A stretch of DNA of 13,589 nt, from contig DBTL01000053.1 in NCBI GenBank assembly GCA_002307035.1, forward strand, positions 2,335 to 15,923. The letters run 5' to 3'. The notes beneath the pieces are model-generated. The model searched no databases. It was not told where the DNA came from and was given only the letters and a program-made list of their open reading frames with translations. This document shows, piece after piece, positions 6,390 through 13,589 of this stretch (positions within the stretch are counted from its first letter, which is position 1; the number at the start of each line of letters is the position of its first letter). The DNA is from Bacteroides sp. UBA1317 (GTDB lineage: Bacteria > Bacteroidota > Bacteroidia > Bacteroidales > Bacteroidaceae). The translations under genes and the position numbers were made by a program.

Positions 6390-7619
6390 ATGAGCGTAAA
6401 GTATCGTTTGATTATCATGAGCTTCCTGCAATATGCCATTTGGGGAGCGTGGTTGATTTCTTTAGGAGCCTATCTGGGCGGAGGATTAGAGTTTAGTGGC
6501 AGACAGATCGGTAGTTTCTTTGCCACAATGGGAATAGCTTCCCTCTTTATGCCCGCCATCATGGGTATCATTGCCGACAGATGGATTCCCGCTCAAAAGC
6601 TTCTGGGTATTTGCCACATCATCGGTGCTGCTCTATTAGTAGCCGCCGCTCCGCAAACTGAATACTTTCCTCTTTATTCGTTAATATTATGTAGTGTCAT
6701 GTTCTACATGCCTACCATTTCACTCTCCAACTCTGTGGCCTACAACGCATTGTCTAGCGCCGGACTGGATACGGTAAAGGCCTTTCCGCCCATACGAGTA
6801 TGGGGTACGGTGGGCTTCATTTGTGCCATGATAGCAGTAGACTTACTTGGTTTTGCCCGGACATCCATGCAATTATACACATCGGCCGCATTGGCCGTGA
6901 TACTAGGTATATACTCATTTACGTTGCCCAATTGTCCAACTTGCAAAGTTGCAAAAAATCAGTCGTGGGTAGACACGATGGGATTGCGGGCCTTTGCACT
7001 CTTCAAACAAAAGAAGATGGCTATCTTCTTTATCTTTTCAATGTTACTGGGGGTGTCGTTGCAAATCACAAATGCTTTTGCCAATGACTACCTCACCAAT
7101 TTCTTCGGAAGCAACGAGGCATATAAAGGAACATTCGGAGTGGAGCATGCCAACATACTGATCTCCATCTCACAAATGTCTGAGACGCTTTGTATCTTGC
7201 TCATTCCTTTCTTTCTGAAAAGATTTGGAATCAAAAATGTGATGCTGATCAGCATGTTTGCTTGGGTATTGCGCTTTGCTTTGCTAGGCACAGGAAACCC
7301 GGGAGAGGGAGTATGGATGCTTGTTTTGTCGATGCTGGTATATGGAGTAGCGTTTGACTTCTTCAACATTTCCGGTTCGCTATACGTTGATAAAGAAACC
7401 GATCCTTCTATCCGATCGAGCGCACAAGGTGTTTTCATGATTATGACGAACGGATTCGGGTCTTTCTTCGGATCATACGCCGCCGGCGAAGTGGTGGATA
7501 GAAACGGGTGGCCCGACTCTTGGTTCATCTTTGCGGGATATGCATTGGTGGTCGGTCTTTTGTTTGCTGTTGTATTTAAGTATAAACATCATCCGAGTGA
7601 GATAAAAGAAAAGAGATAA
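6390..7619 (+). CDS. nupG: NupG-family nucleoside:H+ symporter (MFS)
   Basis: A 409-residue inner-membrane permease of the major facilitator superfamily, expected to have 12 membrane segments. It resembles E. coli NupG throughout. Landmarks include the N-terminal SFLQYAIWGAWLISLGAYLG, FPPIRVWGTVGFI, FALFKQKKMAIFFIFSMLLG, IMSISQ-like ILISISQMSETLCIL, YGVAFDFFNISGSLYVDKE, the SSAQGVFMIMTNGFGS segment and the C-terminal FKYKHHPSEI. The family imports purine and pyrimidine nucleosides with protons. The length matches the family (about 410-420). I take the ATG at 6390; an internal Met at 6417 would cut the first helix. The stop lies inside a 14-bp tandem repeat that leads to the next gene 21 bp away. 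It is the first gene of the long plus-strand operon. Exact nucleoside preference cannot be told from the sequence. Confidence 0.93.
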   Translation: MSVKYRLIIMSFLQYAIWGAWLISLGAYLGGGLEFSGRQIGSFFATMGIASLFMPAIMGIIADRWIPAQKLLGICHIIGAALLVAAAPQTEYFPLYSLILCSVMFYMPTISLSNSVAYNALSSAGLDTVKAFPPIRVWGTVGFICAMIAVDLLGFARTSMQLYTSAALAVILGIYSFTLPNCPTCKVAKNQSWVDTMGLRAFALFKQKKMAIFFIFSMLLGVSLQITNAFANDYLTNFFGSNEAYKGTFGVEHANILISISQMSETLCILLIPFFLKRFGIKNVMLISMFAWVLRFALLGTGNPGEGVWMLVLSMLVYGVAFDFFNISGSLYVDKETDPSIRSSAQGVFMIMTNGFGSFFGSYAAGEVVDRNGWPDSWFIFAGYALVVGLLFAVVFKYKHHPSEIKEKR

Positions 7620-7638
7620 AAGAAAAGAGATAAAAGAA
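7601..7638 (+). repeat. 14-bp tandem repeat spanning the permease stop codon
   Basis: The unit GATAAAAGAAAAGA occurs at 7601-7614 and 7615-7628, with ten more bases at 7629-7638: about 2.7 perfect copies. It contains the permease stop (7617-7619) and reaches 2 bp before the next ATG. It is purine-only apart from T, so it may help ribosome loading. The unit is not a multiple of three, so copy changes would alter the permease C-terminus. Confidence 0.9.
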
Positions 7639-7640
7639 GT

Positions 7641-8198
7641 ATGGATAAAAAAGTTGAATTACAAGTACTAAACCTAACGAGGAGTCAGGCAGAGGCGAAC
7701 GCTTTTGCAATGGTGCTCGGTGAGGTCAATGGTGAGCGTCAACTTCCCATCATCATTGGAGCTGGCGAAGCACAATCTATTGCGCTCCATCTAAAAGGAG
7801 TAAAATATCCTCGCCCTCTGACCCATGATTTATTCGTATCTTGCTTAACTTCTTTCTCGATTACGCTAACTGAGATTTTAATCTATCGGGCCGAAGAGGG
7901 GGTTTTCTATTCTCACCTCTATTTAAAGAAGGGTGAAGAAATGATCAAGGCTGACTCACGCACATCGGATGCTGTGGGTTTGGCCATCCGAATGCAATGC
8001 CCCATCTACATTTACGAATCCATTCTCGAAAAAGAGTGTCTGGTATCAACCGAATTAAATGCTGAAACGGAAGAGGAGAAAAAGAATCTAGAGGAAGAAA
8101 CCGTGCAATCATTGAAGAAAGCATTGGCTAAAGCCATAGAGAATGAGAATTATGAATTAGCGTCTGTGTTACGTGACGAAATTTTACGCCGAAAATAA
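7641..8198 (+). CDS. BFN/DUF151 bifunctional nuclease-domain protein with C-terminal UVR domain
   Basis: A 185-residue protein. The BFN (DUF151) domain covers about residues 1-135, with the typical PIIIGAGEAQSIA (36-48) and the conserved DSRTSDAVGLAIR (105-117). A charged linker (about 139-155) leads to a UVR/UvrB-C motif (about 157-184, LKKALAKAIENENYELASVL). BFN proteins were described as DNases/RNases in plants and occur widely in bacteria; the bacterial role remains unclear. The UVR helix pair normally mediates protein-protein contact in UvrB and UvrC, so a link to nucleic-acid repair or stress is plausible but inferred. The start ATG lies 21 bp after the permease stop. Only 2 bp separate its stop from rsmE, so translation is probably coupled. 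Confidence 0.92.
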   Translation: MDKKVELQVLNLTRSQAEANAFAMVLGEVNGERQLPIIIGAGEAQSIALHLKGVKYPRPLTHDLFVSCLTSFSITLTEILIYRAEEGVFYSHLYLKKGEEMIKADSRTSDAVGLAIRMQCPIYIYESILEKECLVSTELNAETEEEKKNLEEETVQSLKKALAKAIENENYELASVLRDEILRRK

Positions 8199-8200
8199 TT

Positions 8201-8896
8201 ATGCATGTATTTTATACACCCGATATATTGACCAAAGCAGAGCTTCCTGAAGAAGAAGCCGCTCATTGCAGCCGTGTGCTACGTCTCTCAGCAGGAGACG
8301 AGATAACACTGACGGATGGGAAGGGTAACTTTTATCTCGCAGAAATAACGGCGACAACCAATAAGCGTTGCACCGTTATGGTCAAGGAAACGAAACCGCA
8401 AGAGGCACTATGGCCTTGTCATCTGCACATCGCCATGGCACCCACAAAAAACATGGACCGCAACGAATGGTTTGCCGAGAAAGCAACGGAGATCGGTTTT
8501 GATGAACTGACTTTCCTGAACTGCCGCTTCTCGGAACGCAAGATTATAAAAACCGAACGCATTGAAAAGATATTGATTTCGGCCATCAAGCAGTCGCTGA
8601 AAGCCCGCTTACCGAAATTGAATGAAATGACGGACTTTGATAAGTTCATCGCTCAGGATTTTAAAGGACAGAAGTTCATTGCTCACTGTTACGAAGGAGA
8701 AAAACCTTTCTTGAAGGATGTGCTTCGAAAAGGCGAGGATGCTTTGGTCTTAATTGGTCCGGAAGGCGACTTTAGTGAAAAGGAAGTGGAGAAAGCTATC
8801 GAAAAGGGATTCATCCCCATAAGTTTGGGAAAGTCGCGCTTACGTACCGAAACGGCCGCTTTAGTGGCCTGCCACACAATGATTATTGCTAACTGA
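8201..8896 (+). CDS. rsmE: 16S rRNA (uracil1498-N3)-methyltransferase RsmE
   Basis: A 231-residue SPOUT-class enzyme that methylates N3 of U1498 in 16S rRNA using S-adenosylmethionine, acting on the 30S subunit in the cytoplasm. A PUA-like RNA-binding N-terminal domain covers about 1-68. The SPOUT domain then follows with KATEIGFDEL (94-103), AIKQSLKARLPKL (128-140), the AdoMet-binding IGPEGDFS (185-192) and LGKSRLRTETAA (209-220), which forms the C-terminal knot. The length is normal for the family (about 230-250). It starts 2 bp after the BFN gene stop and ends 15 bp before the next lipoprotein gene, so it is internal to an operon. No key motif is missing. Confidence 0.96.
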   Translation: MHVFYTPDILTKAELPEEEAAHCSRVLRLSAGDEITLTDGKGNFYLAEITATTNKRCTVMVKETKPQEALWPCHLHIAMAPTKNMDRNEWFAEKATEIGFDELTFLNCRFSERKIIKTERIEKILISAIKQSLKARLPKLNEMTDFDKFIAQDFKGQKFIAHCYEGEKPFLKDVLRKGEDALVLIGPEGDFSEKEVEKAIEKGFIPISLGKSRLRTETAALVACHTMIIAN

Positions 8897-8911
8897 TTAT
8901 TCATATATAGT

Positions 8912-10399
8912 ATGGAAAGAAAAAAGACTTACCGTTTTCTGGCACTCACAGTGCTGATTGTATTTCTAGCCGCCTGTTCCGGTGAAACTGAGTACACAAA
9001 TATAATTCCGGCCGACGCTTCGGCTGTAGCAAGCATCAACCTGAAATCTTTGGCCGAGAAATCGGGACTGAATGATCAGGAGAACAAAGAGGTGAAGCAG
9101 AAATTGATGGACGCCATCAAGAGTGGATTGAGTGCTACGGCATTTAAGCAGGTGGAGAAGATAGTGAATGACCCTGCTGAGAGTGGACTAGCACTGAATG
9201 AGCCGATCTATTTCTTCGCATCACGCACACTGCCCTACCCTGCTCTTACCATGAAGGTAACTGACGTGGATAAAGTACGTGCTACTCTGGATGCTATGGC
9301 TTCGGAGCAAGTATGCCAACCTGTGGCTGAAGGTGACGGGTATGACTTTACCACTTTCACCGATGGTTCATTATGTGCTTACACCAAAGGTGCCTTAGTA
9401 GTGGTGCTTTCGGTTGAAAGTACTCAATTGGAAACGATCAAAAAGACAGTAACCCAATTGATGAAACAAGAGGCGGACAAGAGTGTGAGCAAAAACAAGG
9501 GCTTCATCAAGATGAAAGAGCAGAAAGGAGACATGATTTTCTTTGCTTCTATGCAGGATCTACCGGCCACTTACACCCAACAAATAGGATTCGGGCTTTC
9601 CGAAGAGATGGATATGAGCCAATTGTTTGTGTTGGGTAGCTTTAACTTTGAGAACGGAAAGATCAGCATGAAATACGAAACTTATACGGAGAACAAAGAG
9701 TTACAAGCGCAACTGAAAAAGCAGCAGAAAGCTTTTGGCACGCTAAAGGCCTCTCTCACCTCCTACTTCCCGGCATCTGCGGTAGCTTATATTGCGGTGA
9801 ATGCCAAAGGGGATGAATTCTACAAACTGCTATCGGAAAACAGAGAATTTCAGAACTCGTTTATCGGTGCCGAACGAAGTGAAGTAAAGAAGCTAATTAC
9901 TCACATCGACGGTGAGGTGGCCATTGCGATTACAAATGCGTCGCTGATGGGAATGCCTTCGTTCATCGCTTATGCGGAGATCAACAATGAGGTAGCTGTG
10001 AAAGCTCTACGCAAATATGCCGCTATCTCAATAGTGCCGATGTATGTGGGGCAGAGCGGCAAGCTGGCCTTCATCACTAATGATAAAGCACTCATGACGG
10101 TTGCCGGAAAGATGCAGACTGATCCGCTCAGCAAAGCTTCTTTCGCCGAAAACATCAAAGGAAACACTTACTACATGGCAGTCAACACGGAAAGTTTATT
10201 GAAGTTACCTCTGGTAGCCGACATGGCCGGATTTGGAGAAGAGTTTGCCATGTACCAGAACTTAGGATCGCAGATTTCATACATAGAGATGCGCGGACAA
10301 GAGGATGGAAAAGGGGAATTGAACATGACATTAAAGAATAAGGAAAAGAACGCCCTCAAGCAAATTGTTGATTTCGCAAAACAGTTTGTCGGACTATAA
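8912..10399 (+). CDS. DUF4836-type lipoprotein
   Basis: A 495-residue predicted lipoprotein: a positively charged start (MERKKTYR), a hydrophobic core and the lipobox LAAC with Cys22. The mature part begins TEYTNIIPADASAVASINLKS-like (about 26-45) and repeats blocks such as YFFASR, GDMIFFASMQDLP, ASAVAYIAVNAKGDEFYKLL, GEVAIAITNAS and YYMAVNTESLLKLPL. These look like serial two-layer alpha/beta units. This matches my memory of the Bacteroidetes DUF4836 family, whose function is unknown. It starts 15 bp after rsmE and stops 10 bp before an ABC ATPase gene, followed by an FtsX-like permease. It may be the periplasmic or outer-membrane partner of that transporter; this is an inference from order only. 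Confidence 0.85.
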   Translation: MERKKTYRFLALTVLIVFLAACSGETEYTNIIPADASAVASINLKSLAEKSGLNDQENKEVKQKLMDAIKSGLSATAFKQVEKIVNDPAESGLALNEPIYFFASRTLPYPALTMKVTDVDKVRATLDAMASEQVCQPVAEGDGYDFTTFTDGSLCAYTKGALVVVLSVESTQLETIKKTVTQLMKQEADKSVSKNKGFIKMKEQKGDMIFFASMQDLPATYTQQIGFGLSEEMDMSQLFVLGSFNFENGKISMKYETYTENKELQAQLKKQQKAFGTLKASLTSYFPASAVAYIAVNAKGDEFYKLLSENREFQNSFIGAERSEVKKLITHIDGEVAIAITNASLMGMPSFIAYAEINNEVAVKALRKYAAISIVPMYVGQSGKLAFITNDKALMTVAGKMQTDPLSKASFAENIKGNTYYMAVNTESLLKLPLVADMAGFGEEFAMYQNLGSQISYIEMRGQEDGKGELNMTLKNKEKNALKQIVDFAKQFVGL

Positions 10400-10409
10400 A
10401 ACACGAATT

Positions 10410-11054
10410 ATGAATAGCATTCATTTGCAACAAACACTGCCTGAGGTTTTTGCCGAACGCGACAAGATTGAATCGGAAGTATGGCACAAGGATCTTGTAT
10501 TCAACAAAAAGGAAATTTACCTGATTGAGGCTGCTTCGGGAACCGGAAAATCATCTCTTTGTAGCTTCATCTACGGATATCGGAATGATTATCAGGGAAT
10601 CATAAGTTTTGATGCACAAAACATCAAAGCAATGAAGATAAAACAATGGGTGGAGTTAAGAAGGCATTCCATCAGCATGCTTTTTCAAGACCTGCGTCTG
10701 TTTTCGGAGTTGACTGCAATCGAAAACATCCAATTAAAGAATAACCTGAGCGGATATAAAAGCAAGAAGGAGATCATTGCCTATTTCGAGGCTTTGGGCA
10801 TCGCCGATAAACTGGACAAGAAGGTAGGCAAGCTCTCTTTCGGACAACAACAACGAGTGGCCTTTATCCGCGCACTTTGTCAACCGTTCGACTTTATCTT
10901 TCTGGATGAACCGATCAGTCACCTTGACGATGTGAACGGACAGATTATGGGTGAACTGCTCACCGCCGAAGCCCGTCAACAAGGTGCCGGTATTATCGTA
11001 ACATCCATCGGAAAACATATAGAACTGGAGTATAACAAGGTGTTGCAACTTTGA
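10410..11054 (+). CDS. ABC transporter ATP-binding protein (LolD/MacB-like) with atypical motifs
   Basis: A 214-residue nucleotide-binding subunit that would power the permease encoded next. Walker A is EAASGTGKSS (40-49, Lys47), lacking the usual first Gly. The Q-loop is Gln93 in FQDLRLF. The signature is LSFGQQQRVAFIRAL (142-156), with Phe in place of the usual Gly in LSGGQ. Walker B is FDFIFLDEP (160-168), with the catalytic Glu167 and D-loop HLD (171-173). At the H-loop, the usual TH is TS (Thr198-Ser199), so the switch His seems absent. I take the ATG at 10410, 10 bp after the lipoprotein stop. An upstream in-frame ATG at 10365 would overlap that gene and add 15 unconvincing residues. 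The substrate may be a lipoprotein, lipid or peptide, as in LolCDE/MacB relatives, but is not shown. Confidence 0.88.
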   Translation: MNSIHLQQTLPEVFAERDKIESEVWHKDLVFNKKEIYLIEAASGTGKSSLCSFIYGYRNDYQGIISFDAQNIKAMKIKQWVELRRHSISMLFQDLRLFSELTAIENIQLKNNLSGYKSKKEIIAYFEALGIADKLDKKVGKLSFGQQQRVAFIRALCQPFDFIFLDEPISHLDDVNGQIMGELLTAEARQQGAGIIVTSIGKHIELEYNKVLQL

Positions 11055-11106
11055 TGAACCTCCGCAGACAACAACTTAATTGTAATTCGCTTAATCGCAA
11101 ATCAAA

Positions 11107-12312
11107 ATGAAACTTCTCTGGAAACTTCTCCGTCAACACATAAGCATCGGTCAACTGGCCGGCTTCTTCCTGGCAAACCTCTTCGGCATGATTATCGTAC
11201 TGCTCAGCGTGCAGTTCTACACCGACATCATTCCGGTATTCACCGAAGGTGACACTTTCATGAAGAAAGACTATCTCATTGCCACAAAGAAAATCAGTGC
11301 CATTGGTTCATTCGCAGGAAAAAGCAACACGTTCTCTGACGAGGATCTCAAATCGTTGAAAGAACAATCGTTTACCAAAAATGTAGGTGCATTCACTCCT
11401 TCACAATTTAAAGTATCGGCAGGCTTTGGCATGCAAGAAGCCGGCATCCATCTGTCTACAGAGATGTTCTTCGAATCTGTACCTGATCAATTTGTCGATG
11501 TAAGTCTTGACAAATGGCACTTCGACAAAGAGAGCCGCAACATTCCCATCATTCTTCCCCGCAATTACCTGAACTTATACAATTTCGGTTTTGCACAATC
11601 GCGTAGCCTGCCCAAGCTATCGGAAGGGGTCATGGGATTGATACAAATGGACATCGTGTTGCGTGGTGAGAATGGGCAGCAAGAACAATTCAAAGGAAAC
11701 ATCGTTGGTTTCTCCAACCGTTTAAACACAATCTTGGTGCCGCAAGCATTCATGTCATGGGCGAACAATGAGTTTGCCCCTAACACGAAAGCACAACCTG
11801 TTCGCCTCATTATTGAAGTGGATAATCCGGCGGATGCCTCCATCGCAAAGTACTTTCAGCAGAAAGGATACGAAACGGAAAACGACAAACTGGATGCGGG
11901 TAAAACCACTTATTTCTTGCGCTTAATCACCGGTATCGTGCTGGGTGTGGGATTGTTCATCAGTGCCCTATCGTTCTACATCCTGATGTTAAGCATCTTC
12001 TTGCTGCTGCAAAAGAACACCACCAAGCTGGAGAGTCTTTTGCTTATCGGCTACAGCCCCGCCAAAGTGGCCATCCCCTATCAGATACTCACTTTGGGAC
12101 TGAACTTGATCGTACTGCTCCTAAGCCTCGGATCTGTGGCATGGATGCGTACTTATTATACAGAGGTACTGACACAGCTCTTCCCACAAATGGAAGTTAA
12201 GCTGTTTTGGCCGGCTATCATCATGGGTCTCATTCTATTTATAGCCATATCTCTGATGAACATTATTGCCATAAAAAAGAAAGTAGCCTCTATCTGGATG
12301 CACAAATCCTGA
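11107..12312 (+). CDS. FtsX/MacB-like ABC transporter permease
   Basis: A 401-residue inner-membrane protein with the FtsX/MacB layout. One membrane segment lies near the N-terminus (about 17-37). A periplasmic domain of about 230 residues follows. Three C-terminal segments lie at about 273-302, 323-346 and 367-388. Between the second and third is the cytoplasmic coupling-type loop LESLLLIGYSPAKVA (308-322), characteristic of the superfamily. It lies 52 bp after the ATPase gene and probably forms the transporter with it. Such permeases usually act by mechanotransmission or extrusion from the periplasm rather than classic import. The DUF4836 lipoprotein upstream may be a partner. No terminator is obvious after the stop, but a separate promoter for miaA follows. 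Confidence 0.88.
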   Translation: MKLLWKLLRQHISIGQLAGFFLANLFGMIIVLLSVQFYTDIIPVFTEGDTFMKKDYLIATKKISAIGSFAGKSNTFSDEDLKSLKEQSFTKNVGAFTPSQFKVSAGFGMQEAGIHLSTEMFFESVPDQFVDVSLDKWHFDKESRNIPIILPRNYLNLYNFGFAQSRSLPKLSEGVMGLIQMDIVLRGENGQQEQFKGNIVGFSNRLNTILVPQAFMSWANNEFAPNTKAQPVRLIIEVDNPADASIAKYFQQKGYETENDKLDAGKTTYFLRLITGIVLGVGLFISALSFYILMLSIFLLLQKNTTKLESLLLIGYSPAKVAIPYQILTLGLNLIVLLLSLGSVAWMRTYYTEVLTQLFPQMEVKLFWPAIIMGLILFIAISLMNIIAIKKKVASIWMHKS

Positions 12313-12356
12313 TTGCTTCTGTAAGAAAGAGAAGGCATATTTCATTTTCTTTTTTA

Positions 12357-12364
12357 TATCTTTG
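12357..12364 (+). promoter_or_regulatory. Candidate -7 box (TATCTTTG) for miaA
   Basis: TATCTTTG is an exact TAnnTTTG match, 24 bp before the miaA ATG and inside a T-rich stretch (12341-12364). A leader of about 18 nt would result. No good -33 element was seen. It suggests that miaA and the following lipid-kinase gene form a transcription unit separate from the ABC genes. Confidence 0.5.
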
Positions 12365-12388
12365 TACAAACGATAAATTAAGACGAAT

Positions 12389-13306
12389 ATGCCTGATTAT
12401 GATTTAATCGCTATATTAGGTCCCACCGCTTCGGGGAAGACGCCTTTTGCAGCCGCACTGGCTTACGAGCTGGATGCGGAAATCATTAGTGCCGACTCAC
12501 GCCAGATATATAGAGGCATGGATCTCGGCACAGGCAAAGACATCATCGACTATACCGTGAAAGGCAGGCAAATACCTTATCACCTCATCGACATCGCCGA
12601 ACCCGGATATAAATACAATGTATTCGAATTTCAACATGATTTCTTAAATGCCTACGAGACCATTAAACAGAGAGGTAAACTGCCTGTTTTATGCGGAGGA
12701 ACAGGCTTATATCTGGAGTCGGTATTGAAGGGATATCAATTAATACCTGTACCCGAAAATCCTGAACTTCGGAATCGACTGGCCAATAAGAGTCTGGAAG
12801 AATTAACGACTATTCTCAAAGAATACAAAACATTGCACAACTCTACGGATGTAGATACAGCCAAGCGTGCCATACGTGCCATAGAGATTGAAGAATATTA
12901 TGCATCAAACGATCTGTCGAGGAGAGAATTTCCTACGCTCAACAGCCTCATCATCGGAATAGACATTGACAGAGATTTACGTCGTGAAAAGATAACACGC
13001 CGCTTACACCAACGACTGGAGGAGGGGATGGTAGACGAGATAAAAAGATTACTGGCCAAAGGGATCAGTGCCGACGACCTGATTTACTACGGCCTTGAAT
13101 ATAAATATCTAACGCTTTATGTCACGGAGCAACTCAGCTTCGAGGAGATGTTTACGCAACTGGAAATAGCCATCCATCAGTTTGCCAAACGGCAAATGAC
13201 GTGGTTTAGAGGTATGGAACGGAGAGGTTTCAATATTCATTGGATAAATGCTTCGTTGCCGATGGAAGAAAAAATAGAAAAAGTAAAAAGACTAAGAATG
13301 ATATGA
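12389..13306 (+). CDS. miaA: tRNA dimethylallyltransferase (MiaA family)
   Basis: A 305-residue enzyme that transfers a dimethylallyl group to N6 of A37 in tRNAs reading codons that begin with U, the first step of ms2i6A synthesis. The P-loop is GPTASGKT (11-18). The catalytic-Asp segment is SADSRQIYRGMDLGTGKD (34-51), with Asp36 the likely general base. GGTGLYLESVL and the C-terminal FAKRQMTWFRGMERRGF, which binds tRNA in the family, are intact. Two places differ from the usual family pattern: GTGKD instead of GTAKP, and YGLEYKYL instead of the usual IGYKE. Bacteroides genomes commonly carry two MiaA-like genes, and this may be the more divergent. The stop overlaps the start of the next gene (ATGA), which suggests translational coupling. 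Activity is likely but not shown. Confidence 0.92.
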   Translation: MPDYDLIAILGPTASGKTPFAAALAYELDAEIISADSRQIYRGMDLGTGKDIIDYTVKGRQIPYHLIDIAEPGYKYNVFEFQHDFLNAYETIKQRGKLPVLCGGTGLYLESVLKGYQLIPVPENPELRNRLANKSLEELTTILKEYKTLHNSTDVDTAKRAIRAIEIEEYYASNDLSRREFPTLNSLIIGIDIDRDLRREKITRRLHQRLEEGMVDEIKRLLAKGISADDLIYYGLEYKYLTLYVTEQLSFEEMFTQLEIAIHQFAKRQMTWFRGMERRGFNIHWINASLPMEEKIEKVKRLRMI

Positions 13307-13589
13307 GTGTAGAACCAGGAAAATGGGGAATTATATATAATCCCAAAGCCGGAACACGCAAAGTTCAAAAACGGTGGAAAGAGATCAAAGAGTATATGGA
13401 TAGTAAGAAGGTGTCTTACGACTATGTACAATCTGAAGGCTTCGGATCCGTGGAACGACTGGCCGGCATTTTAGCCAACAATGGCTATCGAACAATTGTG
13501 GTAGTGGGAGGAGATGGTGCACTTAACGATGCTATCAATGGTATCATGAACTCCAACGCACCGGATAAAAGTGAGATTGCTATCGGAAT
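13303..13589 (+). CDS. Diacylglycerol kinase / YegS-like lipid kinase, partial (5' part only)
   Basis: The first 95 codons of a protein cut by the window end, so the true stop is unknown. The reading frame starts at the ATG overlapping the miaA stop and reads MSVEPGKWGIIYNPKAG at its N-terminus. The NPKAGTRK segment (14-21) and VVVGGDGALNDAINGI (about 66-81) are the two hallmark nucleotide-binding segments of the DAGK catalytic domain, found in YegS/BmrU-type lipid kinases. The enzyme would phosphorylate a membrane lipid such as diacylglycerol or a sphingoid base. Bacteroides makes sphingolipids, so a sphingosine-kinase-like role is possible but not inferable from this fragment. Confidence 0.88.
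   Translation, partial: MSVEPGKWGIIYNPKAGTRKVQKRWKEIKEYMDSKKVSYDYVQSEGFGSVERLAGILANNGYRTIVVVGGDGALNDAINGIMNSNAPDKSEIAIG

Noticed and set aside
7088..7528. 146-codon open frame on the minus strand
   Set aside because: It is a shadow of the well-supported nupG coding sequence, with no recognisable domain.
10365..10409. Upstream in-frame start for the ABC ATPase
   Set aside because: It overlaps the end of the DUF4836 gene and adds residues without homology-like character; the ATG at 10410 gives normal spacing.
1..13589. CRISPR arrays, tRNA or rRNA genes
   Set aside because: No regularly spaced repeats, cloverleaf-like segments or conserved rRNA stretches were noticed.

Overview
The window reads as chromosomal DNA of a Bacteroides-type gut bacterium (order Bacteroidales). 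The evidence is the content: a FecI/FecR-type sigma/anti-sigma pair beside a TonB-dependent receptor with STN and carboxypeptidase-regulatory-like N-terminal domains, a DUF4836-type lipoprotein, a BFN/DUF151 nuclease-like protein with a UVR tail, TAnnTTTG-type promoter boxes, and few classical Shine-Dalgarno sequences.

Region A (about 1-6310) is a cell-surface signalling and uptake locus. An ECF sigma factor lies on the minus strand (185-799). A FecR-like anti-sigma factor (1062-2078), a 1054-residue TonB-dependent receptor/transducer (2267-5431) and a small lipoprotein of unknown family (5442-6200) lie on the plus strand. By analogy with FecA/FecR/FecI, ligand binding at the receptor would be signalled through its periplasmic STN domain to FecR, which would free the sigma factor to transcribe the receptor-lipoprotein pair. 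The ligand cannot be read from the sequence. The locus is bracketed by two 66-bp direct repeats that are 88% identical (10-75 and 6243-6308). Each contains an intrinsic terminator in the same orientation.

Region B (6390-12312) is a tightly packed plus-strand run: a NupG-type nucleoside permease, a BFN/DUF151-UVR protein, RsmE 16S rRNA methyltransferase, a DUF4836-type lipoprotein, an ABC ATPase with several non-canonical motifs, and an FtsX/MacB-like permease. Gaps are 2-52 bp, so one operon is likely, starting from a TAnnTTTG promoter at about 6330. The last three genes look like a functional unit at the envelope.

Region C (12389-end) holds a MiaA-family tRNA dimethylallyltransferase with its own likely promoter, overlapping by the ATGA junction the start of a diacylglycerol/sphingosine-kinase-like lipid kinase that runs off the window.

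No tRNA, rRNA, CRISPR array, transposase or integrase was seen. No gene-free stretch exceeds 300 bp. The strongest candidate for something new is the divergent sigma/FecR/receptor/lipoprotein cassette between terminator-bearing direct repeats.
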